This document shows, piece after piece, positions 16,061 to 24,950 of a stretch of 64,000 nt of DNA (within the stretch, counting starts at the first letter, position 1; each line of letters begins with the position of its first letter). The stretch comes from JAEZAA01 sp964514485 (lineage in GTDB: Bacteria; Pseudomonadota; Gammaproteobacteria; Pseudomonadales; Oleiphilaceae), in NCBI GenBank assembly GCA_964514485.1, contig CAZEWG010000015.1, positions 5,054 to 69,053 of the forward strand, in the 5' to 3' direction. The translations under genes and the position numbers were made by a program. The notes under the pieces are model-generated. The model made no database searches, was not told the origin of the DNA, and worked only from the letters and a program-made list of their open reading frames with translations.

Positions 16061-18673
16061 ATGACGCCGCTGAGCACTCTTTCCCGTTCCGGGCGCTGGT
16101 TGCAGGGCGCCCTGCTACTGCTGGTCATGGTGCTGCTGGTGGCCACGGATGCCCTGCGTCGTCTGGATCTGGTGGTCTATGACCAATTACTGCGACTGTC
16201 ACCGGAACGCATTCAGCCGGAGCTGGCCATCATCGCCATCGATGAGGCCTCCCTTTACGAGCTGGGACGCTGGCCCTGGCCCCGGGAATTCCATGGCCAA
16301 CTGCTCCAGCAACTCAAGGCCGCCCAGGTACGGGCAGTGGTGCTGGACGTTCTCTTTACCGAGCCCGACCTCCAACACCCACAGCACGACCGGCTTTTAA
16401 GGGACCGGATGGAAAAGCTGGGGCCAGTCATCCTCCCGCTCCACCTTCATTACCGGACTCCAGGCGCGCCGCTCAGTGAAATCCTGCCGCTGCCGGAGCT
16501 GACCGAAGCGGCAGCGGGCCTGGGGCATGCCCATGTGGAACTGGACGACGATGGTATTGCCCGGGGCTTTTTCCTCCACCTGGGCACCGGAGAAGCCATG
16601 TGGCCCGCCCTGAGTCTGGCCCTGCTGGAGCAGCTCCATCCAGAGCAGGCCCAAACCTACCGACGAAGCGATACCCGCCAGGAGTCGGCCTGGTCCCGGG
16701 TTGGCAGCGACTATCGGCGCATTCCCTTCGCAGGCCCGGCGGGCACTATCCCGACCTACTCCTACCGGGATGTGCTGACCGGAAAGCTACCAAGGGAGTT
16801 GCTCAAAGACCGGGTCGTGTTCATTGGCGCCACCGCCGCCGGTATGGGAGATGTACTGCCGACCCCTTATTCCGGCCTGGCCGCTCCCATGCCCGGCGTG
16901 GAAATCCACGCCAACATCTACAACGCCCTGGTGCAGCAGCGCCTGATCAGCAGTCTTCCGACGCCGGTACAGTTTGCCCTGGCCTTGTCCTTTGTGCTGA
17001 TTCTCCTGGCGTTACTGCCCCGGCAAGCGCCAGGGCGCAACCTGCCCTTAACCCTGGCGCTGGCCACCGCCTCCCTGGTGCTTTCCCTCGGTCTCCTGCA
17101 GCTTCTGGGAGTCTGGTTCGCCCCAATGGTCACGCTGGCCGGTCTGACCCTCGCCTACCTTTCGTGGAGCTGGCAGCGGCTCATTTCCCTGAACCGTTTT
17201 CTTGGACAAGAAGTGCAGCGCTTATCCCAGGAGCCAACCCTGCTGCTTTCCCAGCAACCAGCGGATCCCCGGGATTGGACCCAGCAGGTCGTGCGCCTGC
17301 TGGAGCCCGATAAATACCGACTGCTGTGCAATCATGAAACCCTGGCTGGCAACCCAGACCTGCTGCCCCCCTCGGAACCACTCCCCCTTCAGCAATGGGT
17401 TACCGTTGGCGATAGCATATGGCTGAACCTGGGTCGTTGGGCCAATCAGCCCTGGCTGCTTGGCCTCCATTGGCGGATATCCGAGGGGGCAACCCCACCG
17501 TCACAGGAGCAGTTGCAAAGCTTCGTTCAACTGCCCGGGCCGGCAACCGTTACAAACACCTCTCGCAGCGCCGCCGAGCAGTTGACCCTGCGCATCCAGC
17601 AGGTGCGCCAGGGCATTTCCTCACTGCGCCTGCTGCGCCAGTTCATTGGGGAAAGCTTCGATCACCTGCCCGGCGCGATCCTGGTGGCCGATGGGCTGGG
17701 CCAAATTCAGTTTACCAATGCCCAATTCCAGCACTGGTTTGAGCCCGGTGAAAACCACTCCCTGCTGGACCTGCTGGCGCCCTATCCGCCCCAGTCCGCC
17801 CAGAACTGGCCCGGTCTGATCCGTCAAGTGCTCATCCTTGAGCAGACGGCCACCACCAGCCTGCGCGTCGCGGATCGGGAAATGCTGGTTCATATGCACC
17901 CGTTCACCGTCAGCGGCACACTGAACCATGGCCTGATTGCCAGCTTCTCCGACATCAGCGCCGTGCGGGAGGAACAGCGCCGGCGACTGGAAACCATCGA
18001 CTTTGTTTCCCACGACCTGCGCTCTCCCCTGGTTTCCCAATTGGCCCTGTTTGAACAGCTGGCCCAGGCCAGCCCGGACCAACTGCCCCACCTTCTGGAA
18101 CGGGCCCGACAATATAGCCAGAAGAGCCTGGAGCTCGCCGACCAGTTCCTGCAACTGACCCGTGTGGAAGCGGCGGAAACCATTACCGTCTATGACTGTG
18201 ACCTGCTGGCGATTCTGGAAAATGCCGTGGAACAGACCCTCGATCAGGCCGCCAAACAACAGATTGAGATCCAGATCTGTGAGCAGTCCGAGGAAGCCTG
18301 GATGAGCGGTAACGCCGAGCTACTTGAACGGGCCGTGGTGAACCTGCTGACCAACGCCATCAAATACAGCCCGGCCCATACCCGCGTTGAGACCCGTGTT
18401 TATCTGGATTCCGGGCAGGCCTGCCTGGAAGTTGCAGATCAGGGGATCGGCATAACCCGTGATTCCCTGACACAAATCTTTGAGCGCTATCGCCAAGCCC
18501 CGACCCTCAACCAGCAACGAGTCACCAGCGCCGGCCTGGGACTGCGCTTTGTGAAACTGGTGGTGGACAAACACCAGGGTCAGATTGATGTGCGCAGCAC
18601 GCCCGGTGAAGGCAGCTGCTTTCGACTGCGCTTTCCCTTGGCGCCAGAACCTGTCCCACTCGGTGACGCCTGA
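16061..18673 (+). CDS. CHASE2-domain sensor histidine kinase
   Basis: The 870-residue kinase has an N-terminal helix followed by a large extracytoplasmic CHASE2 domain (IAIDEASLYELGRWPWPREFHGQLL through MPGVEIHANIYNAL). About three more transmembrane helices follow (roughly 305-385), then a PAS-like region around residue 545-600. The dimerisation H-box is FVSHDLRSPLVSQ. The ATPase part has an N-box (VVNLLTNAIKYSP), DQGIGI and SAGLGLRFVK. The start is set at 16061, 25 bases after the FecR gene; the open frame extends further into that gene. It probably phosphorylates the regulator at 13560. Confidence 0.92.
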   Translation: MTPLSTLSRSGRWLQGALLLLVMVLLVATDALRRLDLVVYDQLLRLSPERIQPELAIIAIDEASLYELGRWPWPREFHGQLLQQLKAAQVRAVVLDVLFTEPDLQHPQHDRLLRDRMEKLGPVILPLHLHYRTPGAPLSEILPLPELTEAAAGLGHAHVELDDDGIARGFFLHLGTGEAMWPALSLALLEQLHPEQAQTYRRSDTRQESAWSRVGSDYRRIPFAGPAGTIPTYSYRDVLTGKLPRELLKDRVVFIGATAAGMGDVLPTPYSGLAAPMPGVEIHANIYNALVQQRLISSLPTPVQFALALSFVLILLALLPRQAPGRNLPLTLALATASLVLSLGLLQLLGVWFAPMVTLAGLTLAYLSWSWQRLISLNRFLGQEVQRLSQEPTLLLSQQPADPRDWTQQVVRLLEPDKYRLLCNHETLAGNPDLLPPSEPLPLQQWVTVGDSIWLNLGRWANQPWLLGLHWRISEGATPPSQEQLQSFVQLPGPATVTNTSRSAAEQLTLRIQQVRQGISSLRLLRQFIGESFDHLPGAILVADGLGQIQFTNAQFQHWFEPGENHSLLDLLAPYPPQSAQNWPGLIRQVLILEQTATTSLRVADREMLVHMHPFTVSGTLNHGLIASFSDISAVREEQRRRLETIDFVSHDLRSPLVSQLALFEQLAQASPDQLPHLLERARQYSQKSLELADQFLQLTRVEAAETITVYDCDLLAILENAVEQTLDQAAKQQIEIQICEQSEEAWMSGNAELLERAVVNLLTNAIKYSPAHTRVETRVYLDSGQACLEVADQGIGITRDSLTQIFERYRQAPTLNQQRVTSAGLGLRFVKLVVDKHQGQIDVRSTPGEGSCFRLRFPLAPEPVPLGDA

Positions 18674-18687
18674 TCGCCTCCCCAAAC

Positions 18688-19665
18688 CTATAAAATGCCC
18701 TGAATCGGCCAGTGGCGGGTTTTCTTCCACATATGGGAACGAAATACCACGTCGTGGGCGCGCAGGTTGCTTTTGGTCAGGTCGGCAATTTCTTCCACCT
18801 GCTGACGCACCTCACCGCGATTGCGGCCATGGAGGGTGACCATCAAGTTATAAGGCCAGCCCGGCTGACGGGGTCGAAGAGAACATTGGCTCACCAGGGG
18901 CAAGGCGGCGATCGCCTCCCCCACCTGATCGATCGCCCGATCCTCAATATCCCAGATACTGATGCCACAGGCCCGATAACCGGCACGACAATAGTTGGGA
19001 ATCCCGGCCACCCGCAGTAAAACGCCCCGATCGTTCAAGCGCTGCATTCGAACCAGCAGCTCATCCTGGCTAATGGCAAGTTGGCGGGCCAGTTCCAGGT
19101 AAGGCCTGGAAACCAGCGGCAAGCCCTGTTCTGAAGCGGCTATCAGACGCCAATCAAACTCTGACAGGGCGGTGGCGGCGGGTTCCGGGTTGGATCTCAC
19201 TCCATGCCCCTGATAAAACTCCTGCAGACTATGCAGGTGGATGATGGTATAGCCGGTTTCCGCCTGTAGTTGCCGATGCAGGCGCTCCTTGGCCGCCAGC
19301 CCCGGCGCCGTCAGGGTAAACCAGAGATTAAAGTGATGGCGGCAGCTGATGAGATGCACCACTTCGGGAAACCGGCTCAGAATCTGTTTGATCCGATCCG
19401 TATCCTCTTCGGCAACAGACATCGCCAGCAACGAGAGACCTCGGCCGAAGGCTTCCGCAAAGTAGACGGGGCCGAGAAAACTCAGCAATTGACGGGATTT
19501 CAATTCCTGAAGCCGCTTTAACAACCGCTCTTCGGAGATTTCCAGCCGACCCGCAAGCTCCAGATAAGGCTGCTCCACCAGGGGCAACCCCTGCCTGACG
19601 GCTCGGATAATGCGTCCGTCCAGACTACACTCAGACGGGCAGGAACCAGGGTCCAGACGGCTCAT
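18688..19665 (-). CDS. Fused siroheme decarboxylase-like (AhbA/AhbB, NirDL) Lrp/AsnC-type protein
   Basis: The 325-residue protein holds two tandem Lrp/AsnC-like units (about 10-165 and 165-325). Each begins with a winged helix (LPLVEQPYLELAGRLEISEERLLKRL and LPLVSRPYLELARQLAISQDELLVRM) and ends in a RAM-like sheet. The second unit has RQPGWPYNLMVTLHGRNRGEV, typical of siroheme decarboxylases that act in heme d1 or alternative heme synthesis. No nir or ahb gene is nearby, so a regulator role is also possible. GGGAGG 5 bases before the ATG at 19665 sets the start. Confidence 0.75.
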   Translation of the reverse strand: MSRLDPGSCPSECSLDGRIIRAVRQGLPLVEQPYLELAGRLEISEERLLKRLQELKSRQLLSFLGPVYFAEAFGRGLSLLAMSVAEEDTDRIKQILSRFPEVVHLISCRHHFNLWFTLTAPGLAAKERLHRQLQAETGYTIIHLHSLQEFYQGHGVRSNPEPAATALSEFDWRLIAASEQGLPLVSRPYLELARQLAISQDELLVRMQRLNDRGVLLRVAGIPNYCRAGYRACGISIWDIEDRAIDQVGEAIAALPLVSQCSLRPRQPGWPYNLMVTLHGRNRGEVRQQVEEIADLTKSNLRAHDVVFRSHMWKKTRHWPIQGIL

Positions 19666-19758
19666 GAGCACCTCCCACCGACTCAACTGCGATCATTTAC
19701 CCTATCGACCATTATAGGGAGCGCTCGCAGCCAAGCCGGGGTGCCCTGCCGTTGTGGA

Positions 19759-20616
19759 TCAGGCGGAGTTTTGCATCAGCAGGATCAGCTTGCTCACCGC
19801 CTTGCCAAGATCTTCTACCACGGCCGCGTCATCGCCAATCAAGATCCACTCCCGGAAGCTGTCCTGGGGGTCATACAGCCAACAGGCGCGGCGTTGGCGA
19901 TCACAGCCGTAACGCACATAGGGATCAACCCCAAAGACCTCCCGCCGATCCAGGCTCACCACCGCTTGTCCCTGGTCGTCATAGGTGGTTTGCTGAATCT
20001 GGAGAATACCCTTGGCGCCCAGGCTGACCTGATACCGGGTGCCTTCCCGCTGCTGCGGGGTGATCAAGCGAGAGGGTCGATAGGGCGCGGCGGTGAGCAG
20101 ACTGTTAATGTGCTCAACGAGGGCATCTTCTCCCCGTTCCTTCAGATACAGCTTACGCAGGTTTTCCACATAGTCGTCGGAATAGACGCTTTGCTCGGCT
20201 TCTTGCCACTGGATGGCGGCTTCCCCGGCGCCCTGGGCTGAAGCCGCAGTGCCCGACTCCTCGATTTGAGTCAACAGCTGCAGGACTTGCCGGTAATGCT
20301 CTCCATCCCGCCCGGTTTGTCGGACATACTCTTCCAACGCCCCCTGGGCCTGATCGTGATCACGGGCCTGCCAGGCCAGCCTGCCCTTGTGGAAGTAATA
20401 CTCCGCCGGCAGTTTGATCTGGAGCCGCTCCATCTGTTCCAGAGCCTGGGCCGCCCGGCTGTAATCACCGGATGACAGATAGTTCTCGGTGGCCATCAAC
20501 AACCGATCCGCTTCAATCTCCGGGCTCAGCGCCCCAACCGGTTGCCCCGCGATGCACAGCACCGCCAGAACTCCAAGATGGCGACGCCACCCTTTCCGAA
20601 CTGATCGAAACCACAT
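19759..20616 (-). CDS. Secreted TPR-like protein, function unknown
   Basis: The 285-residue product has a basic N-terminus and a signal peptide ending VGALS. Residues about 30-110 look like tetratricopeptide repeats (ATENYLSSGDYSRAAQALEQMERL, YYFHKGRLAWQARDHDQAQGALEEYV). The C-terminal part is a mixed domain with a Cys pair (YGCDRQRRACWLYD) that may form a disulphide. The ATG at 20616, with AAGGAGGG upstream, is preferred over a TTG two codons earlier. It lies between efpL and the siroheme-decarboxylase-like gene, all on the minus strand. Confidence 0.6.
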   Translation of the reverse strand: MWFRSVRKGWRRHLGVLAVLCIAGQPVGALSPEIEADRLLMATENYLSSGDYSRAAQALEQMERLQIKLPAEYYFHKGRLAWQARDHDQAQGALEEYVRQTGRDGEHYRQVLQLLTQIEESGTAASAQGAGEAAIQWQEAEQSVYSDDYVENLRKLYLKERGEDALVEHINSLLTAAPYRPSRLITPQQREGTRYQVSLGAKGILQIQQTTYDDQGQAVVSLDRREVFGVDPYVRYGCDRQRRACWLYDPQDSFREWILIGDDAAVVEDLGKAVSKLILLMQNSA

Positions 20617-20721
20617 GCCCAAACCCTCCTTGCACAGGGGTTAAGTGCGGGTTGAAGAGACAACCCGCCGATCTATCAGCGCCAACCCTTTGCCGGCGCT
20701 CTTCAATGGATAGGTTTTACC

Positions 20722-21291
20722 CTAGTCTGCCCGCCCCATAAAGCGCCGCTCCTCGGTGTGGATGCGCACTTTCTCGCCGGCTTCCAGATATTCAGGGACC
20801 TGAATGACCAAGCCGGTGGCAAATTTGGCGGGCTTGGTACGGGCACTGGCCGAGGCGGCCTTCAGCGCCGGGGCGGTTTCCTGAATTTCCAGCTCCACCG
20901 CCTGTGGCAACTCCAGGCCGATCAGCTCATCGCCCACTTTCCGTACCTGCAACCCTTGGATCTCTTCGGTAATGAACGGAAGCTCGTCTTCCAGGGCATC
21001 TTTTGAAAAGGTGTACTGGCTAAAGTCTTCCGTGTCCATAAAAATATAATCGTCGCCATCGATATAGGAAAAAGTCACGGGATGACGGGTCATTTCCACG
21101 GTAGAGACAATGTCGTCCCCCTTGAAGCGTTCCTCATGCTTCAAACCGGTTTTAACATTGGTGAAACGTATTCTATAGAGCGTGGAGGCACCCCGGGCGC
21201 TGGGACTGTTCACCTCAATATCCCGGATCAGCAACAGCTGGCCATTCAGCTCCACCACCTCACCACGTTTCAATTCATTCGCTCTTGGCAT
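20722..21291 (-). CDS. efpL: Elongation factor P-like protein EfpL (YeiP)
   Basis: The 189-residue protein has the three-domain EF-P layout. The beta3-beta4 loop reads SPSARGAS and carries the tip Arg of the EfpL/YeiP subfamily rather than the modified Lys of EF-P. EfpL relieves ribosome stalling at proline and some other motifs. The C-terminal OB domain contains FATGLVIQVPEYLEAGEKVRIHTEERRFMGR. It is transcribed alone, divergent from the patatin gene. Confidence 0.92.
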   Translation of the reverse strand: MPRANELKRGEVVELNGQLLLIRDIEVNSPSARGASTLYRIRFTNVKTGLKHEERFKGDDIVSTVEMTRHPVTFSYIDGDDYIFMDTEDFSQYTFSKDALEDELPFITEEIQGLQVRKVGDELIGLELPQAVELEIQETAPALKAASASARTKPAKFATGLVIQVPEYLEAGEKVRIHTEERRFMGRAD

Positions 21292-21428
21292 ACCAACCTC
21301 TACACAATTGAAATGTCTGGATTGTATGCCTGGCGATACCGGGCTGCCTAGTACCTCCTGTATCCTGTATGCTGCTCCCGTTTTTAGGCATGACTCGACT
21401 AAACTGAATCGGACTCATTGGAGACGCC

Positions 21429-22598
21429 ATGACTAAACCTTCCAGTATCGGCCTGGTACTCACCGGGGGCGGCGCCCGTGCTGCTTACCAGGTCGGAGTG
21501 CTCAAGGCCATCTCAGACCTGATGCCGGGGCTGCAGCATCCTTTTCGGGTGATTTGTGGCACCTCGGCCGGCGCTCTCAACGCCGCGGGTCTGGCCAGCG
21601 GCGACAACTTGTTCCGACACAATATCGCCCACCTGGAGCACCTCTGGACAGAGATCAAGCCGAGTGACGTGTACCGTTTCGACGCGTTCAATTTGACCCG
21701 ACGGCTACAGCGGCTGATGCCCAGCCTGCTATCAGGAAAGAGCGAAGAAGCCCCCGGTGCGATCCTGGACAACCAGCCGTTGCGGGAGTATCTGAGCCGG
21801 GCCCTGGACTTCGATGTCCTGACCCACAACATCGAGCAGGGCCACCTGGACGCCGTGGGCATTACGGCCTGTGGCTACACCAGCGGACAAAATCTTTGTT
21901 TCTTCCAGGGCCACCAGGATATTCCCGCCTGGAATCGAACCCAGCGCTTGGGCGTGCGCTGTACCCTGAGCCTTGACCACCTCATGGCTTCGTCGGCGAT
22001 TCCCACGCTGTTTCCCCCGGTCAAGATCCATCGGGAGTATTTCGGCGACGGCGCAACCCGTCAAATGGCCCACATCAGCCCGGCCCTTTACCTGGGGGCC
22101 AGTCGTGTGCTGGTGATCGGCGTGAGTGCCAACCGCGTGGTCGCCCCCCGCCGCAAACAGGTTTATGCCGTGCCCACCGTGGCCCAGGTGATGGAAAATG
22201 TCCTGAACGGACTCTTTCTCGATACCCTGGAGTACGATATCGAACGCCTGGAACTGATCAACCAGTTGCTGGAACTTATCCCCGAGAAAAAACGGGCCGC
22301 AGCCGGCCTGGATCTACGACCGGTGGAACTGGTTCATATCTCACCCAGTCAGGCGATTGATGATATTGCCGTTAAGTACATCAATGCCCTGCCCCTGATG
22401 CTGCGCCGCATGATGGGCCGCAGCCTGGAAGTTGGAGAAGGTGGGGTGAGCCTCGCCAGCTATCTGTTGTTTGACAAGAACTTCTGCCGGGAGCTGATCA
22501 AACTGGGTTACCGGGATGCCCAAGCCCAAGCCAAGGAGTTGCAGCACTTTTTTATGGAGAATTCCCAGCAGGCCATGTCGATCGCCCGCTCCAGCTGA
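21429..22598 (+). CDS. Patatin-like phospholipase
   Basis: The 389-residue protein has the patatin catalytic signature: the oxyanion loop GGGARAAY (13-20), nucleophile Ser46 in GTSAG, and catalytic Asp at about 207 in FGDGATRQ. Such enzymes hydrolyse acyl esters of phospholipids or other lipids. No signal peptide is visible, so it is probably cytoplasmic or peripheral to the membrane. The C-terminal 130 residues (KQVYAVPTVAQVMENVLNGLFLDTLEYDIERL onward) are helical. GGAG 5 bases before the ATG supports the start. A terminator follows the gene. Confidence 0.9.
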   Translation: MTKPSSIGLVLTGGGARAAYQVGVLKAISDLMPGLQHPFRVICGTSAGALNAAGLASGDNLFRHNIAHLEHLWTEIKPSDVYRFDAFNLTRRLQRLMPSLLSGKSEEAPGAILDNQPLREYLSRALDFDVLTHNIEQGHLDAVGITACGYTSGQNLCFFQGHQDIPAWNRTQRLGVRCTLSLDHLMASSAIPTLFPPVKIHREYFGDGATRQMAHISPALYLGASRVLVIGVSANRVVAPRRKQVYAVPTVAQVMENVLNGLFLDTLEYDIERLELINQLLELIPEKKRAAAGLDLRPVELVHISPSQAIDDIAVKYINALPLMLRRMMGRSLEVGEGGVSLASYLLFDKNFCRELIKLGYRDAQAQAKELQHFFMENSQQAMSIARSS

Positions 22599-22639
22599 GC
22601 GGGCCAAGCCGGCCCTCTAACTGTTCCAACTCTGGAACA

Positions 22640-22666
22640 TGACTTAATTTTAAGTCACTTTTTTTT
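22640..22666 (+). terminator. Intrinsic terminator after the patatin gene
   Basis: TGACTTAA and TTAAGTCA form an 8-bp perfect stem with a 2-base loop as drawn (6 bp with a larger loop), followed by C and eight T. A second hairpin, GTTCCA-ACTC-TGGAAC, lies just upstream at 22623-22638. Confidence 0.6.
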
Positions 22667-22877
22667 ACAACTGCTGGTTGGCAGTGTTAAGTCCCCATAA
22701 CAGTCTGCTTTTATGGCACTTTTTTGATCAGTCTCGCGAAAAAGCCATCATCAATTACCTTTTTCGCTTTCAAATCACTTAGTTACCATTTGCAAACCGT
22801 CGATAAAGTTTACTCCGTCTCAGCTTACACTCATCCTCAAAAGGAAAGACTCTCCTATTTTCAATGGGTTATGGGTT

Positions 22878-22893
22878 TGGCCCAAAAATTGTA
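22878..22893 (+). promoter_or_regulatory. Candidate sigma-54 promoter of the PEP-CTERM gene
   Basis: TGGCCC-N5-TTGTA matches the -24/-12 layout of sigma-54 promoters (TGGCAC-N5-TTGCA) with two mismatches, one of them at the -12 GC. It lies 77 bases before the ATG. In several bacteria PEP-CTERM genes are controlled by the PrsK/PrsR system with RpoN, which makes the match more plausible. Confidence 0.3.
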
Positions 22894-22970
22894 CAGCCCC
22901 TATTGATTACTTAGGCTACCCCTAGGCTGAACACCTCGTGGTTGAGTCTCACTCAAAGGATGGAAACAGT

Positions 22971-23630
22971 ATGGATAAGAAGCTTAAGGTTATGTCGTTC
23001 TCGCTCCTGGCACTGGTAGGATCAGTTCAGGTGGCTAACGCGGCTTTAGTGGAAGAAGCCTTACCCGACAACGCCTACATTACACTCAATGGCATCGACT
23101 GGGCCTGGGCCAACCCCCAGCCCGCCACTTCTGAAGGATCAACCTTTACTCTCGATTACCAAGAACAATTTGGTTGGCGCCTGCCTACGACTGAGGAACT
23201 GGCCCAGGCGCCCACCCCCTTTGATTTTATTTTCGAGGGAGCCAATGTCCCTCTTGGCGGCACCGACCCCAATAGCGGGGCGACCTTTGACTCCCCCAAT
23301 GAGCTGCTCACTGGAGATGGCGCCTGCGCCACGCCATTTTTCGATACCATACTCACCACCTGTCAATGGGACGACATGGTGACAGCGGATGGCACCATCT
23401 TCCCTTGGGCGGGTCAGAATGATGCGGACAACTTCTCTGAGCAGTTGGTGGTGCGCCTGGGCGACGATCCCGGTCAACCCGTGCCTCCACAACCCGAACC
23501 TCCGGCGCCGGAGCAGCCCGAACCACCCAAGGAGCCCACAACACCGCCCTCGGCAGAAGTGCCCGAACCAGCCACCCTGGGGCTGATCGGCCTCGGTTTG
23601 GCCATGTTCGGGCTGCGTCGCCGCCGTTAG
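22971..23630 (+). CDS. PEP-CTERM sorting domain protein
   Basis: The 219-residue product has a signal peptide ending VANAA and a 120-residue domain with ITLNGIDWAWANPQP and FGWRLPTTEEL, a pattern I recall from other PEP-CTERM proteins. A long Pro/Glu linker follows. The C-terminal sorting signal is VPEPATLGLIGLGLAMFGL plus a tail of four Arg. Exosortase and the PEP-CTERM glycan machinery should lie elsewhere in the genome; none is in this window. The start at 22971 is preferred to an in-frame GTG at 22938 because of the AAAGGA site upstream and the normal signal peptide. Confidence 0.88.
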   Translation: MDKKLKVMSFSLLALVGSVQVANAALVEEALPDNAYITLNGIDWAWANPQPATSEGSTFTLDYQEQFGWRLPTTEELAQAPTPFDFIFEGANVPLGGTDPNSGATFDSPNELLTGDGACATPFFDTILTTCQWDDMVTADGTIFPWAGQNDADNFSEQLVVRLGDDPGQPVPPQPEPPAPEQPEPPKEPTTPPSAEVPEPATLGLIGLGLAMFGLRRRR

Positions 23631-23667
23631 TTCTTAGCAGTCTAGAGCCTAAGTCATCCGTAAATGT

Positions 23668-23683
23668 CCCGGCTTCGGCCGGG
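23668..23683 (+). terminator. Terminator-like hairpin after the PEP-CTERM gene
   Basis: CCCGGC-TTCG-GCCGGG is a 6-bp GC stem closed by a stable TTCG loop, followed by GCTTTAC. The T-run is short. Confidence 0.5.
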
Positions 23684-23785
23684 GCTTTACGTTCAACGAC
23701 CTCACCGCTCAAAGCACCCCCACAAAAGAATTTGTCCGCTTCTCAGTGTAACTTTAGAACCATGGGGCAACAGTGATGGATTTTC

Positions 23786-24928
23786 TTGACTCAAGGACGT
23801 CAGGTAATAGCAGCGGTGACCTTCAACCTCGACTCTAGCAACCAGCAACAGCTTGTCCGGCTCGGCGGGCACTGGACGATTGATCAGGCTGATGCCCTGG
23901 AGCAGAAGCTCAAACAGCTCAAGCTCAACCCCCGGCAAAAGGTGGTGATTGATAGTCAGAGAATCGAGAGCCTGGACTTTACTGGCGGCTGGCAAATCAT
24001 GCGGCTATTCGGTCACCTCCAGCAACAGGGGCTTCAAGTGGAATTAACCCCCGATGAACGGCTCGACTTGCTACGGGGCCTGTTACACGATGGCCCGTTG
24101 GAGCCGGCCCCGGCCCCCGGACCGGCCTGGTGGAGCAAGCCCATCACGGTGCTCGGGCAATGGAGCTCCGCCAAGTACCAGGACATCGGCTACATTCTGA
24201 TATTCCTCGGCCGCGCCGTCATGACTCTGTTGGGCAGCCTGTTACAGCCCCACAAGCTGCACTTCGGGGCCATCTCCCAGCAAATCTATCAGACCGGCAT
24301 CCTGGCGATTCCCATTGTCTGCCTGATCGCCTTTTTGATCAGCATCGTCCTGGCTTACCAGGGGGCTCATCAACTGAGCCAGTTCGGGGCAGACATCTTC
24401 ACTATTGATTTGGTGGCGGTCTCGGTCTTGCGGGAAATGGGCGTCCTGCTCACTGCCATCATGGTGGCCGGCCGTTCCGGCAGTGCTTTTGCCGCCCAGT
24501 TGGGTGTGATGAAAATCAACGAAGAAATGGACGCCATGCGCACCATTGGCCTGGACCCGTTTCGGGTCCTGGTCGTGCCCCGCATCCTTGGCCTCATTAT
24601 TGCCCTGCCCCTGCTCACGGTACTGGCAAACTTGATGGGGCTGGCAGGCGGTGCCTTGCTCTCCAGCCAGCTCCTGGATATTCCCCTGGAGCAGTTTTTG
24701 GTACGGCTGGAGGAAGCAGTCGTTCTTTCCACCTGGTGGGTGGGACTGATCAAGGCCCCGGTGTTCGCCTTCATCATTGCCTTTATCGGCACCCTGCGGG
24801 GCATGCAGGTATCGGGCTCTGCCGAGCATTTGGGACATCAGACCACGGTGTCCGTGGTGCAGGCCATCTTCCTGGTCATTATGGCGGATGCGATTTTCTC
24901 CATCCTCTTCTCCCAGTTGGGCATCTAG
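23786..24928 (+). CDS. MlaE-family lipid ABC transporter permease with N-terminal STAS domain
   Basis: The product of about 380 residues fuses a STAS domain (about 1-95: VRLGGHWTIDQADALEQKLKQL, VVIDSQRIESLDFTGGWQIMRLF) to an MlaE permease with five or six membrane helices (FLISIVLAYQGAHQLSQFGA, VLREMGVLLTAIMVAGRSGSAFAAQLGVMKINEEMDAM). It is the first gene of a four-gene MCE transport operon. In the classical Mla system the STAS protein MlaB is separate. The start is uncertain: TTG at 23786 or GTG at 23816. Confidence 0.9.
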   Translation: MTQGRQVIAAVTFNLDSSNQQQLVRLGGHWTIDQADALEQKLKQLKLNPRQKVVIDSQRIESLDFTGGWQIMRLFGHLQQQGLQVELTPDERLDLLRGLLHDGPLEPAPAPGPAWWSKPITVLGQWSSAKYQDIGYILIFLGRAVMTLLGSLLQPHKLHFGAISQQIYQTGILAIPIVCLIAFLISIVLAYQGAHQLSQFGADIFTIDLVAVSVLREMGVLLTAIMVAGRSGSAFAAQLGVMKINEEMDAMRTIGLDPFRVLVVPRILGLIIALPLLTVLANLMGLAGGALLSSQLLDIPLEQFLVRLEEAVVLSTWWVGLIKAPVFAFIIAFIGTLRGMQVSGSAEHLGHQTTVSVVQAIFLVIMADAIFSILFSQLGI

Positions 24929-24950
24929 AACATCGGAGGTCTGCAGAACC

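Larger units (their letters stand above)
22599..22970 (+). other. 372-base intergenic region before the PEP-CTERM gene
   Basis: The region is markedly AT-rich. It contains hairpins near its left end (22623-22638 and the terminator at 22640) and a sigma-54-like element near its right end (22878). An open frame at 22724-22906 has no ribosome site or domain and is not accepted. Confidence 0.5.

Noticed and set aside
22724..22906. 60-codon plus-strand frame before the PEP-CTERM gene
   Set aside because: No ribosome site, no motif, and it covers the candidate promoter.
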